DNA of 64,000 nt from Larix kaempferi. Lineage: Eukaryota > Streptophyta > Pinopsida > Pinales > Pinaceae. The notes under the pieces were generated by a model that worked only from the letters and a program-made list of their open reading frames with translations, had not been told where the DNA came from and searched no databases. Where the stretch lies: assembly GCA_027924585.1 (NCBI GenBank), contig BSBM01000592.1, positions 6,492,001 through 6,556,000 of the forward strand, in the 5' to 3' direction. Positions 1 through 12,099 of the stretch are shown piece after piece. Both the position numbers and the translations under genes were made by a program. The number at the start of each line of letters is the position of its first letter. The stretch's first letter is position 1.

Positions 1-200
1 CTCTGTGTCATAGTGACCCTATGTCACATTTATTTTGTGACACGGTTCCTCTGTGTCGCATTTATTTGCATCACAGTTATTTTGTGTCACAGTTATTTTT
101 GTGTCACAACTATTTTTGTACCTATGTCACAGTTATTTGAGTCACAGTTATTTGAGTCACAGTTATTTGTGTCACAGTTATCTTTTGTCACATTTCCTAG
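1..200. repeat. Degenerate tandem repeat, unit about 14-18 bp
   Basis: Units built on GTCACAGTTATTT recur about ten times, with variants such as GTCACATTTATTT and GTCACAACTATTT. The cleanest run is at 127-182, where three units with a 14-bp spacing follow each other. The reading frame across this stretch repeats SQLFE-like residues only because of the DNA repeat, so I do not call a protein. The array may extend left of the window. Confidence 0.75.
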
Positions 201-364
201 TAATAAATATATTGCTATACTTAAAACTATAGTAAAACAAAAAATTTGTGAATTATGGTTTGGCTTGGTGTAATGAATGTCGATCTATTATGTGGATCTA
301 CTATGTTTCTGCTGAAATGTTTATCTTACTAAGAATTTGTTATGCATTTGTTAACCATTATGCA

Positions 365-582
365 TGTTGATGTGAATATCTCGACGTCGCATACTCAAAA
401 TGTGATAAAAAACAGTTTAAAGAGTGTAACGCACCCCACGTTACACCAGTCTTAAAAGATAAAACTTTTTTTATAAAACAATTTATGTTTTAAGACTGGT
501 GTAACGTGGGGTGCGTTACACTCTTTAAACTATTTTTTTATCACATTTTGAGTATGCGACATTGAGATATTCACGTCAACAC
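365..582. repeat. Foldback element: about 97-bp inverted repeat with a short loop
   Basis: The left arm (365 to about 463) and right arm (about 483-582) are near-perfect reverse complements. They share the stretch TTTAAAGAGTGTAACGCACC and its continuation through CCCACGTTACACCAGTCTTAAAA, interrupted by only a few mismatches, around a loop of about 20 bases. The transcript of either strand would fold into a long, almost fully paired hairpin. Arms this alike suggest a recent foldback MITE or an inverted duplication. No clear target-site duplication is visible at the ends. It lies in an AT-rich gene-free region. Confidence 0.9.
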
Positions 583-3500
583 CTTTGCTTTATTTAAAAT
601 CAGCTTTCCGACGTTTCAATCCCGATATTTAGTTTCCACGGTTCTAGACCCGGAGTGCATTTAAAACTCTATATTAATTCTGTATGGTTCCACAACTGCA
701 GGGTAGTTCCATCGGAGGTTATTTGTAGTAAATTTTACCATCCCGATGTTCTGATCCTGATGTTTCCAAGGGTTTATTTTGTCGGAACATTTATATTGGT
801 GTGATCTTATTGTATTTTAAAATTTATCGATGTTCTCTTCCCTTTGCAATTCCTTGGACCACTGATGTCGAGAACTTCATTTTATAAATGAATTTAAAAT
901 TTCGATGTTTTGATCCCAATGTTGCAATTTATCGCACGTCGGGATTGCATTTTGATTGCTTATTTTCCCCAACATTTCATGGAACTAGTAATATTCTCCA
1001 ATTCAATTTGTTCATTCTCTAGTTCCATGACATCGGAACCTTTACATCAGATGAGTATCCTTAATTTGCAAATTTCTCCTCCGATGTTTTCAGACCCTAT
1101 GTAACTATCCATTCTAATTAATTACGGGTCTGCTTCTACGGAAGAAACATTTTTAAGCACTTTGAACACCTCCAATGTCTGATGTCTGATGCTCGATGAT
1201 CTCAGGATTTCTACATTGGAACCTTTATTTCACCATCAAAAAGTTGAATACCAGAAATTTCCCTACCCTGATATATATAGAAAATTTTCAAAATCCTAGG
1301 TCAAATATCAATTAATGCCCACTAATAATTTAGCCATCATTTTAACCCCATCACATATAATAATGATGGGAGGTTAAGAATTGCATTAATATTAAATCGA
1401 CACTTAGGTAATGAGGTGGAGAAGGTAAATAAAATTTATAGTAGATTTTGGGCAAAAATTGACAACGTACTTGAAGATATGGGCTTGCAGACTTTTGAAG
1501 AATTAGTCGATGCAGTACCTTGTAAGCTCAAGATAAATGACATTGATCGGATCAAAGATGAATCAGTTGAACAAATACAAACCCTCAGCCAACTCAATTT
1601 TCCAGTTATGAAATCATTTATTTCTCACTCGATTTCTATGAAGATACTAACTTCCTACATAGCTAGAGTAAAATTAGACAGAAGGATATTCATTCACTCA
1701 TTTACAAGGAAGAATTCGTATTGAAACATGTATTTTATGAGGATATTACTCATGTACTTGAAATGCATGACAAGTGGAATGGTTATGTGTCTAATCCTGG
1801 TCATCATTGTAGTTAGATCTCTCTAGGTTTTAGGAGGTTTGTTACTAATTTTGTGGAAAAATCTTATCCACCTGTATCTATTTATCTGTAACTTTTGTAA
1901 TGTGAGGGATCCATGGATTTGGACCATACCTTGATGGAATTTTTCTTGACATCAGTCCTTTTGTTGAGAAGTCTGTAATCCCTACTAAAGAACTCTGTAA
2001 TTTCTTTCTTCGAGACTAAAGGTTTTTTTACATTTTGGTTTCAGCTTATTGAGTAAAGTTGGAGGTTTTCAATTTTTGCTTGATATGTTTATGATCCTTT
2101 TCTGAACCAGTTTAATTTCTGAAATTTATCTCAAGAATACAATTTTTATTTGTTTTTTCATTACAATGGCTATACTTAAGTTATGAGATTTTTCATTAAC
2201 TCTGGTATTGACCTATTTAGAATGTGTTGTGAACAGGGTTTTTGAATGTTTTCATAAGTCCCATTTGTGACATAATTAGATTTATTTTATAGATCTAGAC
2301 AATAGTTTAATATCTATTGATTTATCAATTTAGTTTTTCATTAGTTATACTTCTATAGATAAGTTATCAATTTGGAATTTATTTCAAATAAAAATAAAAT
2401 ATTGTAACTATGCAAATAAACAATTTATCAAACAATCTATGTATATTTAGTGATATCTCATTGAGTTTGAACAATATGGTATTTTAATGTGTTGTAATCT
2501 GGTCTTTGATGTGTCTTTGATTGGACTGCAACATGATTTATCTTTCCATAAACTAGTTAGACTCTTTCTTTTAGATTTTTCACTAGTTTTTTTCCTTATC
2601 CTTTGTAATTTTCGTTAGCAGTTATTTCTGTTAATATTTTAGGGTTAAATTAGCCATAGATTGAATTTAGATTTTATGAAAACATAATTTAATTCTCATG
2701 ATTAAGGAGAAACCCTAATCATTAGAAACGGGGCCAGCATAATCTCGTTGGAGCCAACCGCACAAAATGACTGGGGACCTATAAAATCCCCGGATCAGAA
2801 TGTCTTCCTTACGTTGATGAGCAGGTCTGAAATGCCCATCAATAGCTCTATAAACCTAGAAAGAGTTCAATAATCAATGGAAAATAAATTTGTTTTCAAG
2901 GTGGGGTTTGAGGCCAAAATTTTGAAATAAGTATAACTCCTTGTAAAACCTTGATTTGGAGATGGTCCTGTAAGCTCACCTTGAAACTTTGGTAAATTGA
3001 ATTTTTCACACCTTTGACTCTAAAATTTTGTTATGTAGTATCTTGATATGTCTAATCTGCAATGCCATAGGTTTTTCTGAATTCTGATGTGGCAAGAAAA
3101 AATTCGGGTAAATATCCCAAAACTTGTTGATTTTCGCCTTCTTAGAAGAGCGAACTTGTATGGCTTGCCACACATCCAATTTTTCAAGTATGAATATGAA
3201 ATTTTTACCCTAAATACTTTGGTCCATCTTCTTTCCAATATGACTGGTGTCACTCAGTTTGTATATTTAAAACTGTAGATATAATAGGTTTACCCATAAT
3301 GCTTGTTTAGGGATAGTTTTGGGCTAGTCACAAACCATAACTTACCCGGGTCTTATATCTAAATGCAGAATGGCCCAAAATATAAAATTTTGGCCCAAGC
3401 CATTTATTTATATCCTTGATGTAAAATGAAAATATTAGACCTTGAAACTTAGCCAAAAAAAAATTGGAGCAAAAATACCAAGTTGGCTCGTTTAAAGGAG

Positions 3501-3899
3501 CCAAACCTTATGGATTAGTAAAAAAACCTAACTTACAAAGAGTGTATACAAAATTATAGCGAACCAAAGGCTGATATTTTGACACAAGTTACTTCCATTT
3601 GTCCTTTATATTGTGAAAATTTTAGACCTTGGAATGCCATAGAAAAAAAATGGAGTGAAAATTCCAAGATGACTCATTTGAAAGAGTCAAAACCTGGTAT
3701 TAAAAATTCTTCCTTTTTGGCCCAAGAAAGAGTACTTTTATCACTTATAATATACTTAAACCTAGAAATTCATAGAAAATATAGAGAAAAACAAGAGAGA
3801 ATAGATAAAATAGAAAGTTATGTTCATTTTCCTCTTCAAGGGGGAAACCTCCAAGAGAAAACATCCAAATACAATGACAATTCTTAACTCACATTACAT

Positions 3900-3900
<1 letters not shown>
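583..3900. other. AT-rich intergenic stretch, no supported gene
   Basis: Between 600 and 1100 the phrase CCGATGTT or CGATGTTTTGATCC recurs at about 605, 742, 903 and 1081 with irregular spacing, which looks like a very degraded tandem repeat. A 102-codon reading frame at 1416-1724 has an ordinary amino-acid mix but no domain I recognise. The frame at 3579-3887 leads into the microsatellite and has no recognisable domain. I see no splice-bounded exons or RNA genes. Confidence 0.6.

Positions 3901-3982
<82 letters not shown>
3901..3982. repeat. Compound (CT)n(TA)n microsatellite
   Basis: About 23 CT units are followed directly by about 16 TA units. This is a plain slippage-prone simple sequence repeat. 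Reading frames crossing it give runs of LS and YI that carry no meaning. Confidence 0.97.
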
Positions 3983-3985
<3 letters not shown>

Positions 3986-4829
3986 CTTCAATAACTAAAG
4001 GACTAACTACTTGTGGTCCCACTACTAATGAGGTTCAACCACCTAGGGGCCTTTATTTAATAAGGAATTCCCTTTGACATTAAGTTACTACTCACTAACT
4101 AACTAATGGGATTTATAGCCTTGTACATTGATAAAGTAGGGGGGTTAGGGTAGGACCCTAAAAATCCTCCTCACTCAAATTTCAACCATGTGCATATCCC
4201 CCCCCTTTTTTTTTTGATCCACTAAGACTAAAAATGCCACTAGCCTCCATCATGAAAAGTATCCAATTGTACATGTCATTTCATTGAAAACTCTCAGTCA
4301 CCATCTCAATCCACCACTATATTGAAATCAACACTTCTAAAAAATGTATGTAGATAGGCTTTGTTCTTGATCCAAGATTCATTGATAACATGGAATTCAA
4401 TACATGCCATTGTATGATCATCCCATATCAAACGAAATTCACTCTTTTCTCTACTAATTGATGCATATATCTATGTATCTAGTCATGCAATGCTCATCTA
4501 AAAATAACAAATACAAAAGAAACACTTACGTAGAAAAATTCATCTCCCCCATTATATCATTCATCCCACAAAAAAAATATAATACATCATCCTCTTAAAT
4601 TAATTACTATCCACAACACCCCTATAGGGTGACCATCCCCTGGTCATCATTAAGATACCAATAATATAAATCAAGGTCAAAGGTGTAGAGGATGCATAAT
4701 GTAAAGGGAAAAAACTATGCAAAGGTGCAAAGCTTGAATATGCATAAATAGTATCTGCAAAGAAATGACTAAAAGAAACATGATCCATATAATCACTAAC
4801 CGCAAAGGTATAAGAAAATGATCAACTCT
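3983..4829. other. AT-rich intergenic stretch, nothing recognised
   Basis: The stretch holds short C and T homopolymers near 4197-4215 but no reading frame, splice-bounded exon or terminal repeat that I can support. Its right edge grades into the old LTR fragment next to the outer retrotransposon. Confidence 0.5.
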
Positions 4830-5049
4830 TGGGCTGGGTAAAGTTTTGAGTAGTTGGTATGAACAGAGTTAAAGCGAACTGGTCTGATGAATAAGGGTCA
4901 ACTCTGACGTAGCGACCGAGAATTAAGAAAAGTGGGTATTTTGAATATGTCAAGGGCGGAATTGGGTAAGTTAGTTAGGATTTTGTGTCCACGTACATTT
5001 ATGAGTCTAGTATTTGATTAAGTGGAGAAGTGGGAGAGGGGAAGGCTAT
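4830..5049 (+). mobile_element. Left (U3-side) part of an older LTR interrupted by the outer retrotransposon
   Basis: This flank has the GA-rich, gene-free look of an LTR U3 region and ends exactly where the outer element begins. On the far side of that element (33054 onward) the sequence starts with a TATA-like CTATAAATATG and continues as the rest of an LTR, followed by a primer site and leader closely related to those of the outer element. I infer that the two flanks were once one LTR. The left boundary is a guess because no start motif or partner LTR is visible. Confidence 0.4.
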
Positions 5050-5886
5050 TGTTGGCAGGCGGTTTGGTAAGTTAGCATCGCGGATGCTACGACAAGTCAT
5101 AAGATACCGTGAAAGGCGGAAAGCTGGGCGCAAAGGAGATTATTTTATGTATTTTTGGGTCGAATGTACCGCAGTATGCGATTTTTTAGTCATTAGGACC
5201 ATGTCATTTAGATTTTGAGTCATTTAAACCATGTCAGATAGATTTTGGGTCATTTGCTCAAAGTGTCGGTTAGGAATTTGTTAATAAGTGGACAAGCAAT
5301 GTAAAGGTGGAAGCCTATATAAAGTCATAGATTTGTATGAGTTGAGGGAGGAGAAAAGAGAAGGAGAATCTGATCTTGGGGATATTTGTATGTAATTTGA
5401 GATCAAGAGTTATCTGGGAGATCGGTGTTTTGCGGTGATATTGTTTCTGGGTTTTGCAGAGTTAATATGACATGACAGAGCTATTTTACAAAATCCCTGT
5501 GTATCTTCTATTCATTATGGTAATGCATGTTGTAATATATGAATGATGCTATGTTTTCTTGTTGCAATTAATGCTTTACTATTGTATTTGTTGCAATGAA
5601 TATTTATGTTGAATGATGCTATGAATATGAATAATGTCAAAGATAATTGCATAAAGATCTACTTCTGAAATGTCGCAATAAGTTTAAGTAATTGAGCTGC
5701 AGCATCCTCCTTCATTTGGCGGAAACATGGTTCCGTAGACTCTCCCTTGAACATCTCGGGTGAGACCTCATCTGCTCCGCAGGTGTTGCTGGATGGGGTA
5801 AAACCTGTCTGGGCCAGTGCTTAGGGAGATCGTCGTGGTTTGGATGTCTACAGTGAGCAAAACCCCTTTTGGTTGGGTTTGAGTCA
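5050..5886 (+). repeat. 5' LTR of the outer Ty3/gypsy element
   Basis: The 837-bp copy matches 32210-33053 along its whole length, about 92% by eye. It begins TGTTGGCAGG and ends TTTGAGTCA, giving the usual TG...CA ends. A TATA-like CTATATAAAG lies near 5315. A primer-binding-like sequence follows five bases after the end. The bases before it (GCTAT) do not match those after the 3' LTR (ACATC), so a clean target-site duplication is missing. CTAT does recur four bases further in. Confidence 0.92.
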
Positions 5887-5891
5887 TTAAA

Positions 5892-5909
5892 TGGTTCCGT
5901 TGTCGGGAC
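5892..5909 (+). promoter_or_regulatory. Primer-binding site of the outer element (tRNA-Asp-like)
   Basis: TGGTTCCGTTGTCGGGAC begins five bases after the 5' LTR. It resembles the TGGCGCCGTTGCCGGGGA sites complementary to tRNA-Asp that many Athila-type plant gypsy elements use, with a few changes. The related third element has TGGTTTTGTTGTTGGGAT at 33726, in the same position relative to its LTR end. Confidence 0.7.
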
Positions 5910-6022
5910 CGTGTGTGAAGTGAAAGGAGGATATGTTGTGGCATTCGATGCAACCGGAGATACAAAGTTAGTTCGATAAGAAGTTGCAGGAATTTTCTGA
6001 AGAAGAAAGCTGGAACACTTGA

Positions 6023-6415
6023 TTGACAATTGATCAGTGGGTGGGAAGATATATTCACGATGGTCCGCATGAATATTTATTCTGTGAATTTCCAGTCATC
6101 TTGTATGAGTGGTTGGAAAAGTTGACGTTTCAGAAGAGGAACTTCCAAGGTGTTGAGTCGACGACCTGGACCCTAGAGCTGATCCAGGAGCTGCAGGAAG
6201 TTGACAATAAGGCGTCGTGGGCTATCGAAGTTTGGCTCGATAGCATATTGGAAGGTTATATCACTGAATTTGTGGTTGATACCCAAAAGTCTTATAGTGA
6301 AGCTGAAAGATATTTCTTCTGCGGACCCCGGGGAAGGTTTTTGCTATCGCTTCAACTGTCCATTAAAATGCTTATTTGCAAGAAGGGTATATTGAAGATG
6401 CATCTAGATCAGTAA
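6023..6415 (+). pseudogene. Leader ORF of the outer element, unknown protein
   Basis: A 130-codon open frame lies between the primer site and gag, in a different frame from gag. Its central part reads HEYLFCEFPVILYEWLEKL. The leader of the third related element at about 33870-33985 contains a recognisably similar peptide (HEVFFGEFLVILVEWLARL), so the segment was conserved as protein between two families. That makes a real coding region, perhaps the N-terminus of gag or a small accessory protein, more likely than chance. I do not recognise the domain. The link to the downstream gag frame at about 6640 is broken or was never direct. Confidence 0.5.
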
Positions 6416-6638
6416 ACAGCCTGGTGGGAGGAGGACGTGGGTATCGCGATAGCATGGGGGTGGTACATGGAATAATAAGGGGTAGATGGGTGTAGGTCAT
6501 GATGAGACTGTGAGTGAAGCCAAGGAAGAGAGTGGTCTTACAAGGGGAGGAGCAAGGTTTCGATAGGAGAAGAGGCAGAGGATAGGATAAAGTCCTGTTG
6601 CGATCGAACCACAAGGTCGTGAAGGAATACCACACGGG

Positions 6639-7115
6639 ATGAAGCGACCTCACAGTCCATACAAGGACAACCAGGCTACGCAAAAGATAGAGGTAGGTCC
6701 AAACCCTAATAGCAGCATACCCACACCTCCGCTCACTATCTGTCAAACAATGAGAAACACAACCTCGACACCAACGTGTCAACAAAACTTGATCGCTAAT
6801 AGTTCAACAATTGGAGGAAGAAAGCCCAGAATGGTGGGTGAGGATGCAAAGTTGCTACTATTCCATGGAAATGGGACAGATAACCCTGAACAGTACTAGT
6901 TTTTATGTGAAGCGGTATGGACCGTGAAGCAGATTATTGATGATAATGCTAAGAAAGGATAGTTAGCAACAACTCTATGAGGTCGCGCATTGGATTGGTT
7001 TATGAAGTTTGTTCTAGTCCCTACAGGAGCTCCGGAGAAGACGCTAGATGATATCAGGAATGGATTGATCGCAGAATTCAAAAAACCCAAGTCAGAAGCA
7101 CAGTACATTACAGAG
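6639..7115 (+). pseudogene. gag: Outer element gag, 5' part (interrupted by the inner element)
   Basis: The frame carries a retrotransposon gag capsid region. FHGNGTDNPEQY is followed by a stop and then a helical segment with GRALDWFMKF, which is the usual ALxWF core motif. In-frame stops occur at 6897 (TAG) and shortly after, and look like point mutations. At 7115 the frame is cut by the inner retrotransposon. It resumes in the same frame at 23081 once the inner element and one copy of CAGAG are set aside, so the insertion caused no other damage. The predicted product would be the structural polyprotein of virus-like particles. Confidence 0.8.
7111..7115. repeat. Left target-site duplication of the inner element (CAGAG)
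   Basis: CAGAG directly precedes the TG of the inner 5' LTR and is repeated at 23076-23080 directly after the CA of its 3' LTR. Five bases is the standard length for Ty3/gypsy integration. The bases on both sides rejoin into one gag frame. Confidence 0.93.
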
Positions 7116-7856
7116 TGTTAACACCAAAAAAGTTCTCACTAACTCATCCCTTTGGACATACACCTCCATTAACTAAATTTCCTACCAACCTCGCCTCCAA
7201 AACCCCATAAAACCCAAATGGATATTAAAAATACCCAAAAAATTCCCTCAAAAACATACTAAAACCCCAAAAGAGGGTCAAAATCAAACAAATAGGGAAT
7301 AAAACCCAAAAGAAAATAAAAAAAGAAAAAGAAAAAATAGGGCAAAAACCCTAAAAAATCCCTAAAATCCTAATCCAAGTTTATAAAAAGGGGTGGAGGC
7401 CCCTCATTTCATTATCCCCAATCACTCTACCCTCATGCTGCTAAATTTTTTCAAAGCCTTAAGCCATCCATCTTAGTGCCTTTTGGCCTCCCTTGAGATA
7501 CAAAATTTTAGCCACCATCCAAGCATTGGAGAGAAGAGTACCAAACTAAGGAGCTCCAGAGCACACCGCTAGAACTCCACCAGCCTTATCTTCGACGTAA
7601 ATTTATTTTTTGAAAGCCCTTTGCTTGCCCATAATAATAATAAAAAAGATTCTTTATTTCACAGTTTTCTGAAGTGTATCGTTTGTTATTTCAAGTCATA
7701 TTTTACTTCATGCACGTGTTTAAGCTTAGATTTATGGTATTTGCTTTAATGGTTTGTATTTAGTTTACTGTTAATTAATTCCACACTGTTGTTAAGGATT
7801 CCATAATCCTTAACAGGTGCTCACTTGCACACGCAGGGACTAAAACTCCAGCCACA
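7116..7856 (+). repeat. 5' LTR of the inner Tat-like element
   Basis: The 741-bp LTR runs from TGTTAACACC to CCAGCCACA and matches 22338-23075 at roughly 95% by eye. The main length difference is in an A-rich tract near 7310-7340. A TATA-like TTTATAAAAAGG lies near 7380. A primer site follows three bases after its end. Confidence 0.95.
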
Positions 7857-7858
7857 GT

Positions 7859-7873
7859 TTGGCGACTCCACTA
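7859..7873 (+). promoter_or_regulatory. Primer-binding site of the inner element (tRNA-Arg type)
   Basis: TTGGCGACTCCACTA begins right after the 5' LTR. TGGCGACTCCACT is, from what I know of the family, the site used by Ogre-like Tat elements and is complementary to the 3' end of a tRNA-Arg. The match then weakens (ATC where a G-rich end is expected). Confidence 0.75.
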
Positions 7874-9850
7874 TCTAAATCCCTCTTCGACAAGTTTAGT
7901 TTTATTGATATTTCCATTTGCAGTCCTGTTTTCTATTTTTACTTACTTAGTTTATTAGTTCTTCGGGTTTTCCTGTATGGTTACAACCAGTTTGCATACG
8001 AGCAGAAAATCGCGTGTTTTTCACTGATAACTACGGTCCAAACCGCAGTTATTCCTCACCTTCGCGCGCTCTGCACATCGGCTCCTTAACCTTTTGTTGT
8101 GACCCAAAACATGAGTGTTCCTTACCTATTCGTGGTTCCCACCACGTCTTTTCCTCATCTTTGTGTGGTTTGCGCATCGGCTTCTTAGCCGATTGCTACG
8201 ACCTAAAACGCGACTGAGGCTTACCTGTTTGCGGTCTCAACCACGGTTATTTGCAACTTTCACGCAGACTGCACCGCATAAAGCCCCTCTCCTACTCGTA
8301 GACCACACCGGGGCTCGCACCAATCTTCCCACAGCCTTGTCCCCACACCAGAGCGGCGTCGCTCACTACCGCGACCTACACGCGGTCCGTGTCGCACGCC
8401 AGACCAGCCACCAGTGTGGTTTCCACCGTAGTAACCCCCACGTGAACTGCGCTGCAAAACACAACATTCCTTTCTACATGCGCACTGCCACACCCCGCCT
8501 GCATCGCAAAAGTCTCCACAAACAGTGTGCTACATAATGCATCCTCCAACCCATAATTTGCGCTGCAAACTGTAACTTTCTCGCTGGTACCCACGCTGCA
8601 CCGCGCCCAAATTCCTAAACATTGCGCTGTACACCGCAGCTTTCGGTGCCATAGTCGCGCTGCACACCACATCGAGCAGGCCCTTAGCCACGCCTTGATT
8701 TCCACTTTTTTCTCAATTTTAATTGTTTGAAAAAAAAATGTGTTTTAAGTCTTTGAATCAACATTCAATTTCCAACATTGTTTCCATTTTTATAGCATTT
8801 AAAAACCATCTTTTTATTTGCTAGTTAACTGCCAACGTTATCATTGCGCACACTCTGACACCTAACTCAAGTGAGCCTTAAAAAAATACTTAACTCAACC
8901 AACTTTTAACCCCACTTGGGGAACATAGAAGAATTTGGTATCTAGGTAGGGCAAGGGGGATAGGTATCCAAATAACACCCCTTTGCCGCTTACATCTGAG
9001 ACATAGTTGTTGTCATTTAGGGTGCCAAAATCCCTTAGTATTTGTTGACACGGTTTAAAACCAATTCATCGGGAAGGCCTCTCCCTTAGGAGGGTTGAAG
9101 TAGCCAGACTGGTTCCGGAAGCGTGGGTGGAATATCGCAATCCATTCAATAACCAAAGGATACCTTTCGTAGTTCTCGGTGTACCACCCTTATGGGAGTA
9201 CAGCGGTGATATAACAAAACTGCAGATTCACCCAATCGAACGTGTCATGAACGAGGTATCTTAGTGACCCAACTTATAGGATTGTCTACCCGGTGTCCCT
9301 CCCGGTAGGGGGATATCTAGCCTTTGATTCCACTTTTCATATTGTTTGATCAGGATTTCATCACCCTGCAGAGGATACGTGGAGTTGAAATCAGCATACC
9401 TTCTAGATTAGGTGTTTGCATGCTCCCTTACCTCCCCCAAGTCTAGTGAGTACACCTTTTTCTCTTTTTAGGAGCCTTTTTCTATTGGTATTCTGACCAT
9501 TTTTCTTTACCGCTCCATGTGATTGTAGCACAGCTGTTGCAACATGCATTTTGAGCATTGATTGTTGTCCTGAGTGCTGCCTTTTTTACGCTCTCCTTCT
9601 ACACACACGGTTGCACCAGGATTTTTTGAGCTTTTCACTCATCACACCTCACTCAGAATACCTCATCGTCATCATTGAGTCCCAAAGACAGTCCCGACGC
9701 TAATGGGGCCAACCCCTGCAACACGGTCTACTTGGCTTTCCCCGTCACAGAAGTAGAGCCTCACTCCCTAATCCAGACGCCCCTTATACCACATCTGATT
9801 CAGAACCAGAACACACCACATAGTCGGCTCCATCTAGCCCCTTAACCGGC
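7874..9850 (+). other. Leader region of the inner element with CpG-rich repeats
   Basis: The first kilobase (about 8030-8700) is richer in CpG than its surroundings and repetitive. Phrases such as GCACATCGGCTCCTTA and GCGCATCGGCTTCTTA recur about 100 bp apart, and GCGCTGCA/CACCGCA motifs are scattered to 8690. A related CpG-rich block lies near the other end of the element (about 19060-19400). The rest (8700-9850) is unique, with no supported ORF. The open frames here are by-products of the composition. Confidence 0.6.
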
Positions 9851-12094
9851 ATGACGTCGAACCCCTTTTTTGTTGGGATGGTTGGTGGAGGACCCACCAC
9901 TCATCCAGCTACCACCTCAATAGTCACACCATATACAGGCCCTACGCCTACCATCAAAGCCACCACATCCATCCCAGTGGGTAGTGTCTTAGTTACTAGT
10001 ACAAATCCAATAATGACTAGTGTCATGCTTGGGGGAAACACCTCCACCATGGCTGTTATGGCCCACACCGTCGCCCCACACATTGGGGGCAGCACCTCCA
10101 CCATGGCTACTATGGCCCACACCGTCGCCCCACACATTGGGGGGAGCACCTCCATTATGGCCGCTATGGCCCACACCATTTCCCCACACATTGAGGGAAG
10201 TGGCCATACCATCGCTGCCGTGGAAAACACACTTCCCCCACCACCTCCAATGCACCTTCCCGCTAGTTTTCCATTCATGGCCAGTCTGAACTTCCCCAAC
10301 TTGTATAAGTTGACTAATGATCCAATACAACATGATCCTACGTGGCCTCTTATGCACACCAAACTCCCCTTGGACATACCCAAATTCGAGGGAAAGGAAG
10401 GAGAAGACCCTCAAAATCATATCATGTATTTCCACCTATGGTGTTCCTTGAACTCCATTGTGGATGACTCTATTCGCCTTCGACTACTACAGAGAACCCT
10501 TACTGGAGCTGCATCCAAGTGGTATATTGACCAACCTCATGGGACCCACCCTACATTCATATCCCTTGCCTCCACTTTCCTGCAATTCTTCAGTTACCCG
10601 TTCGTTACGATGCTAGTGTAGAGATCCTCTTGTCTTGCAGATAGAACACCGCCACACATATCATGGACCACATCCATGAATGGCGTAAACGATGTACGTT
10701 ATGCAAGATCAAGTTGGATGACCGGATCTTTTTAGACTGGTTCCTCAAATCTCTCATACCAACCATCATGAAGGATGTGGCATCCGAACGACCCCTAGTC
10801 CGAGGAAGAAGCAATTCTCAAAGCTCAATAGTTTGACCTCATCTATGCCTAGTCCAATTATCTATATTCTATTTTACCTGATGCCCCCCATGCCGACTTA
10901 GCCCGGAGCGATGCGCCCGGGGCATCCCATGCTGCTAATGGTATCATTAGGCATGTGGCATCATGCCCTCAACCGTACACAACTATGCCTGTTGCTAGTG
11001 GCCCCTACCTCTCACGCGCCACATCCCATTCTGGAGCGACTACTTCATACGCCCCGGTCATTAGACCTCCTCATATCCATGGACCATCATTCCCACTTCA
11101 ATGTCATGGCCATGCACCCCCACCTTATAATTCTCCTATGGGATAGCCTACATTTTATCAACACCCATCTCCTCCCACCCATTCACACCCCCAAGTCCAG
11201 CAAGCTTACTACCCCCCGCAAGCCCCAATTGCATAACCACCAGTTCCTCCAGTTTATCATCCACAACCGACCCCACCAGCTCCAGCCCAACCTCAAGCAC
11301 ATCCCGATTACTACCCAACACCAGCACCTTCACCACCTGCTCAACCACAGAATCCTCCTAATCCCCAAGGGTAAGTTTACGCCAAACAGCACCCACAGCA
11401 AAATCAGCCTGCTCAATGCAACCAGTAAGGCCAATAGAATAGGGGTAGAGGATGGAACAGGAGGAATAACCAACCTCAGGACCAGGGCGGTCAACAACCA
11501 AATCCCCCCAATAAACACAACGCCACCCCACCTGACCAAAACCTCGACAGACCACCTCGTAAAGGCAAGAATCCCAACCTACGAACGAATCATCCTTGTT
11601 CCATATGTGGGGTATATGGCCACTATACGCACAATTGTCCTCATTTAGATCATGCCCTTCAACTCTGGATGGACGACACCCAACGCCAAGGACAAGCTGC
11701 TCCCCCGACACAACCCAACCCCTAGCCACCCCCCATGGTGCTACAAAATCCCTTTCCCACGCAAGGCATATTAAATTCTCAAGCACTACCCCCTCCTCAA
11801 GGAACCGCACAACCACCTCCTCAAATCACATATGCTACACAGGCAAACCAACCCACGGATTCAGGTACTCACCATCTCCTCATGATGTCATCAACCAATG
11901 TCAACCTTCAAACACGTCGAAATCAATACAGACCTAATCCCGAAACCCCGCCATTGATACTGTTACCCCCACAGATCAGCCCTTACGCATACCCCCACCA
12001 CATAGTGATGGGGCCCCTAAAGCCCCTCGTTTCCCACTACGACGGATCAACAACAATCATAACACTCGTGCCGCAGCAAATTATAACATCATAG
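9851..12094 (+). pseudogene. gag: Inner element gag polyprotein
   Basis: Starting at the ATG at 9851, the N-terminal part contains a tandem 18-residue repeat (10031-10192). A capsid domain follows near 10370-10600 with IPKFEGKEGEDPQNH and TGAASKWY, the usual gag core. The frame then continues, broken by several stops from 10620 on, through a long proline-, glutamine- and histidine-rich region. It includes a CCHC zinc knuckle at 11597-11638 (C-x2-C-x4-H-x4-C, CSICGVYGHYTHNC). The last open part ends at 12094, and protease follows in another frame. Gag forms the particle and the knuckle binds RNA. Nonsense codons such as TAG at 10618 and 11144 make it non-functional. Confidence 0.85.
10031..10192 (+). 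repeat. Three 54-bp in-frame tandem repeats in the inner gag
   Basis: Exact 54-bp spacing: units start at 10031, 10085 and 10139, with a decayed fourth from 10193. Each encodes an 18-residue unit such as GGSTSTMATMAHTVAPHI. Differences between units are few and frame-neutral, so the array arose by recent tandem duplication within the coding sequence. Confidence 0.9.
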
Positions 12095-12099
12095 AAGAT

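Noticed and set aside
13-273. Open frame with repeated SQLFE residues
   Set aside because: It is a direct consequence of the 14-bp DNA repeat, with no start context and no domain.
1416-1724. 102-codon frame as a gene
   Set aside because: There is no domain, homolog or splice context that I recognise, and frames of this length are expected by chance in a window this size.
8014-8705. Overlapping open frames on both strands in the inner leader
   Set aside because: GC-rich repeats lower stop-codon frequency. The frames overlap each other on both strands, show no domain and are not continued.
10911-11648. 245-codon His/Leu-rich frame overlapping gag
   Set aside because: It is an off-frame reading of the proline-rich gag. 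The true frame carries the zinc knuckle at 11597 and the connecting sequence.
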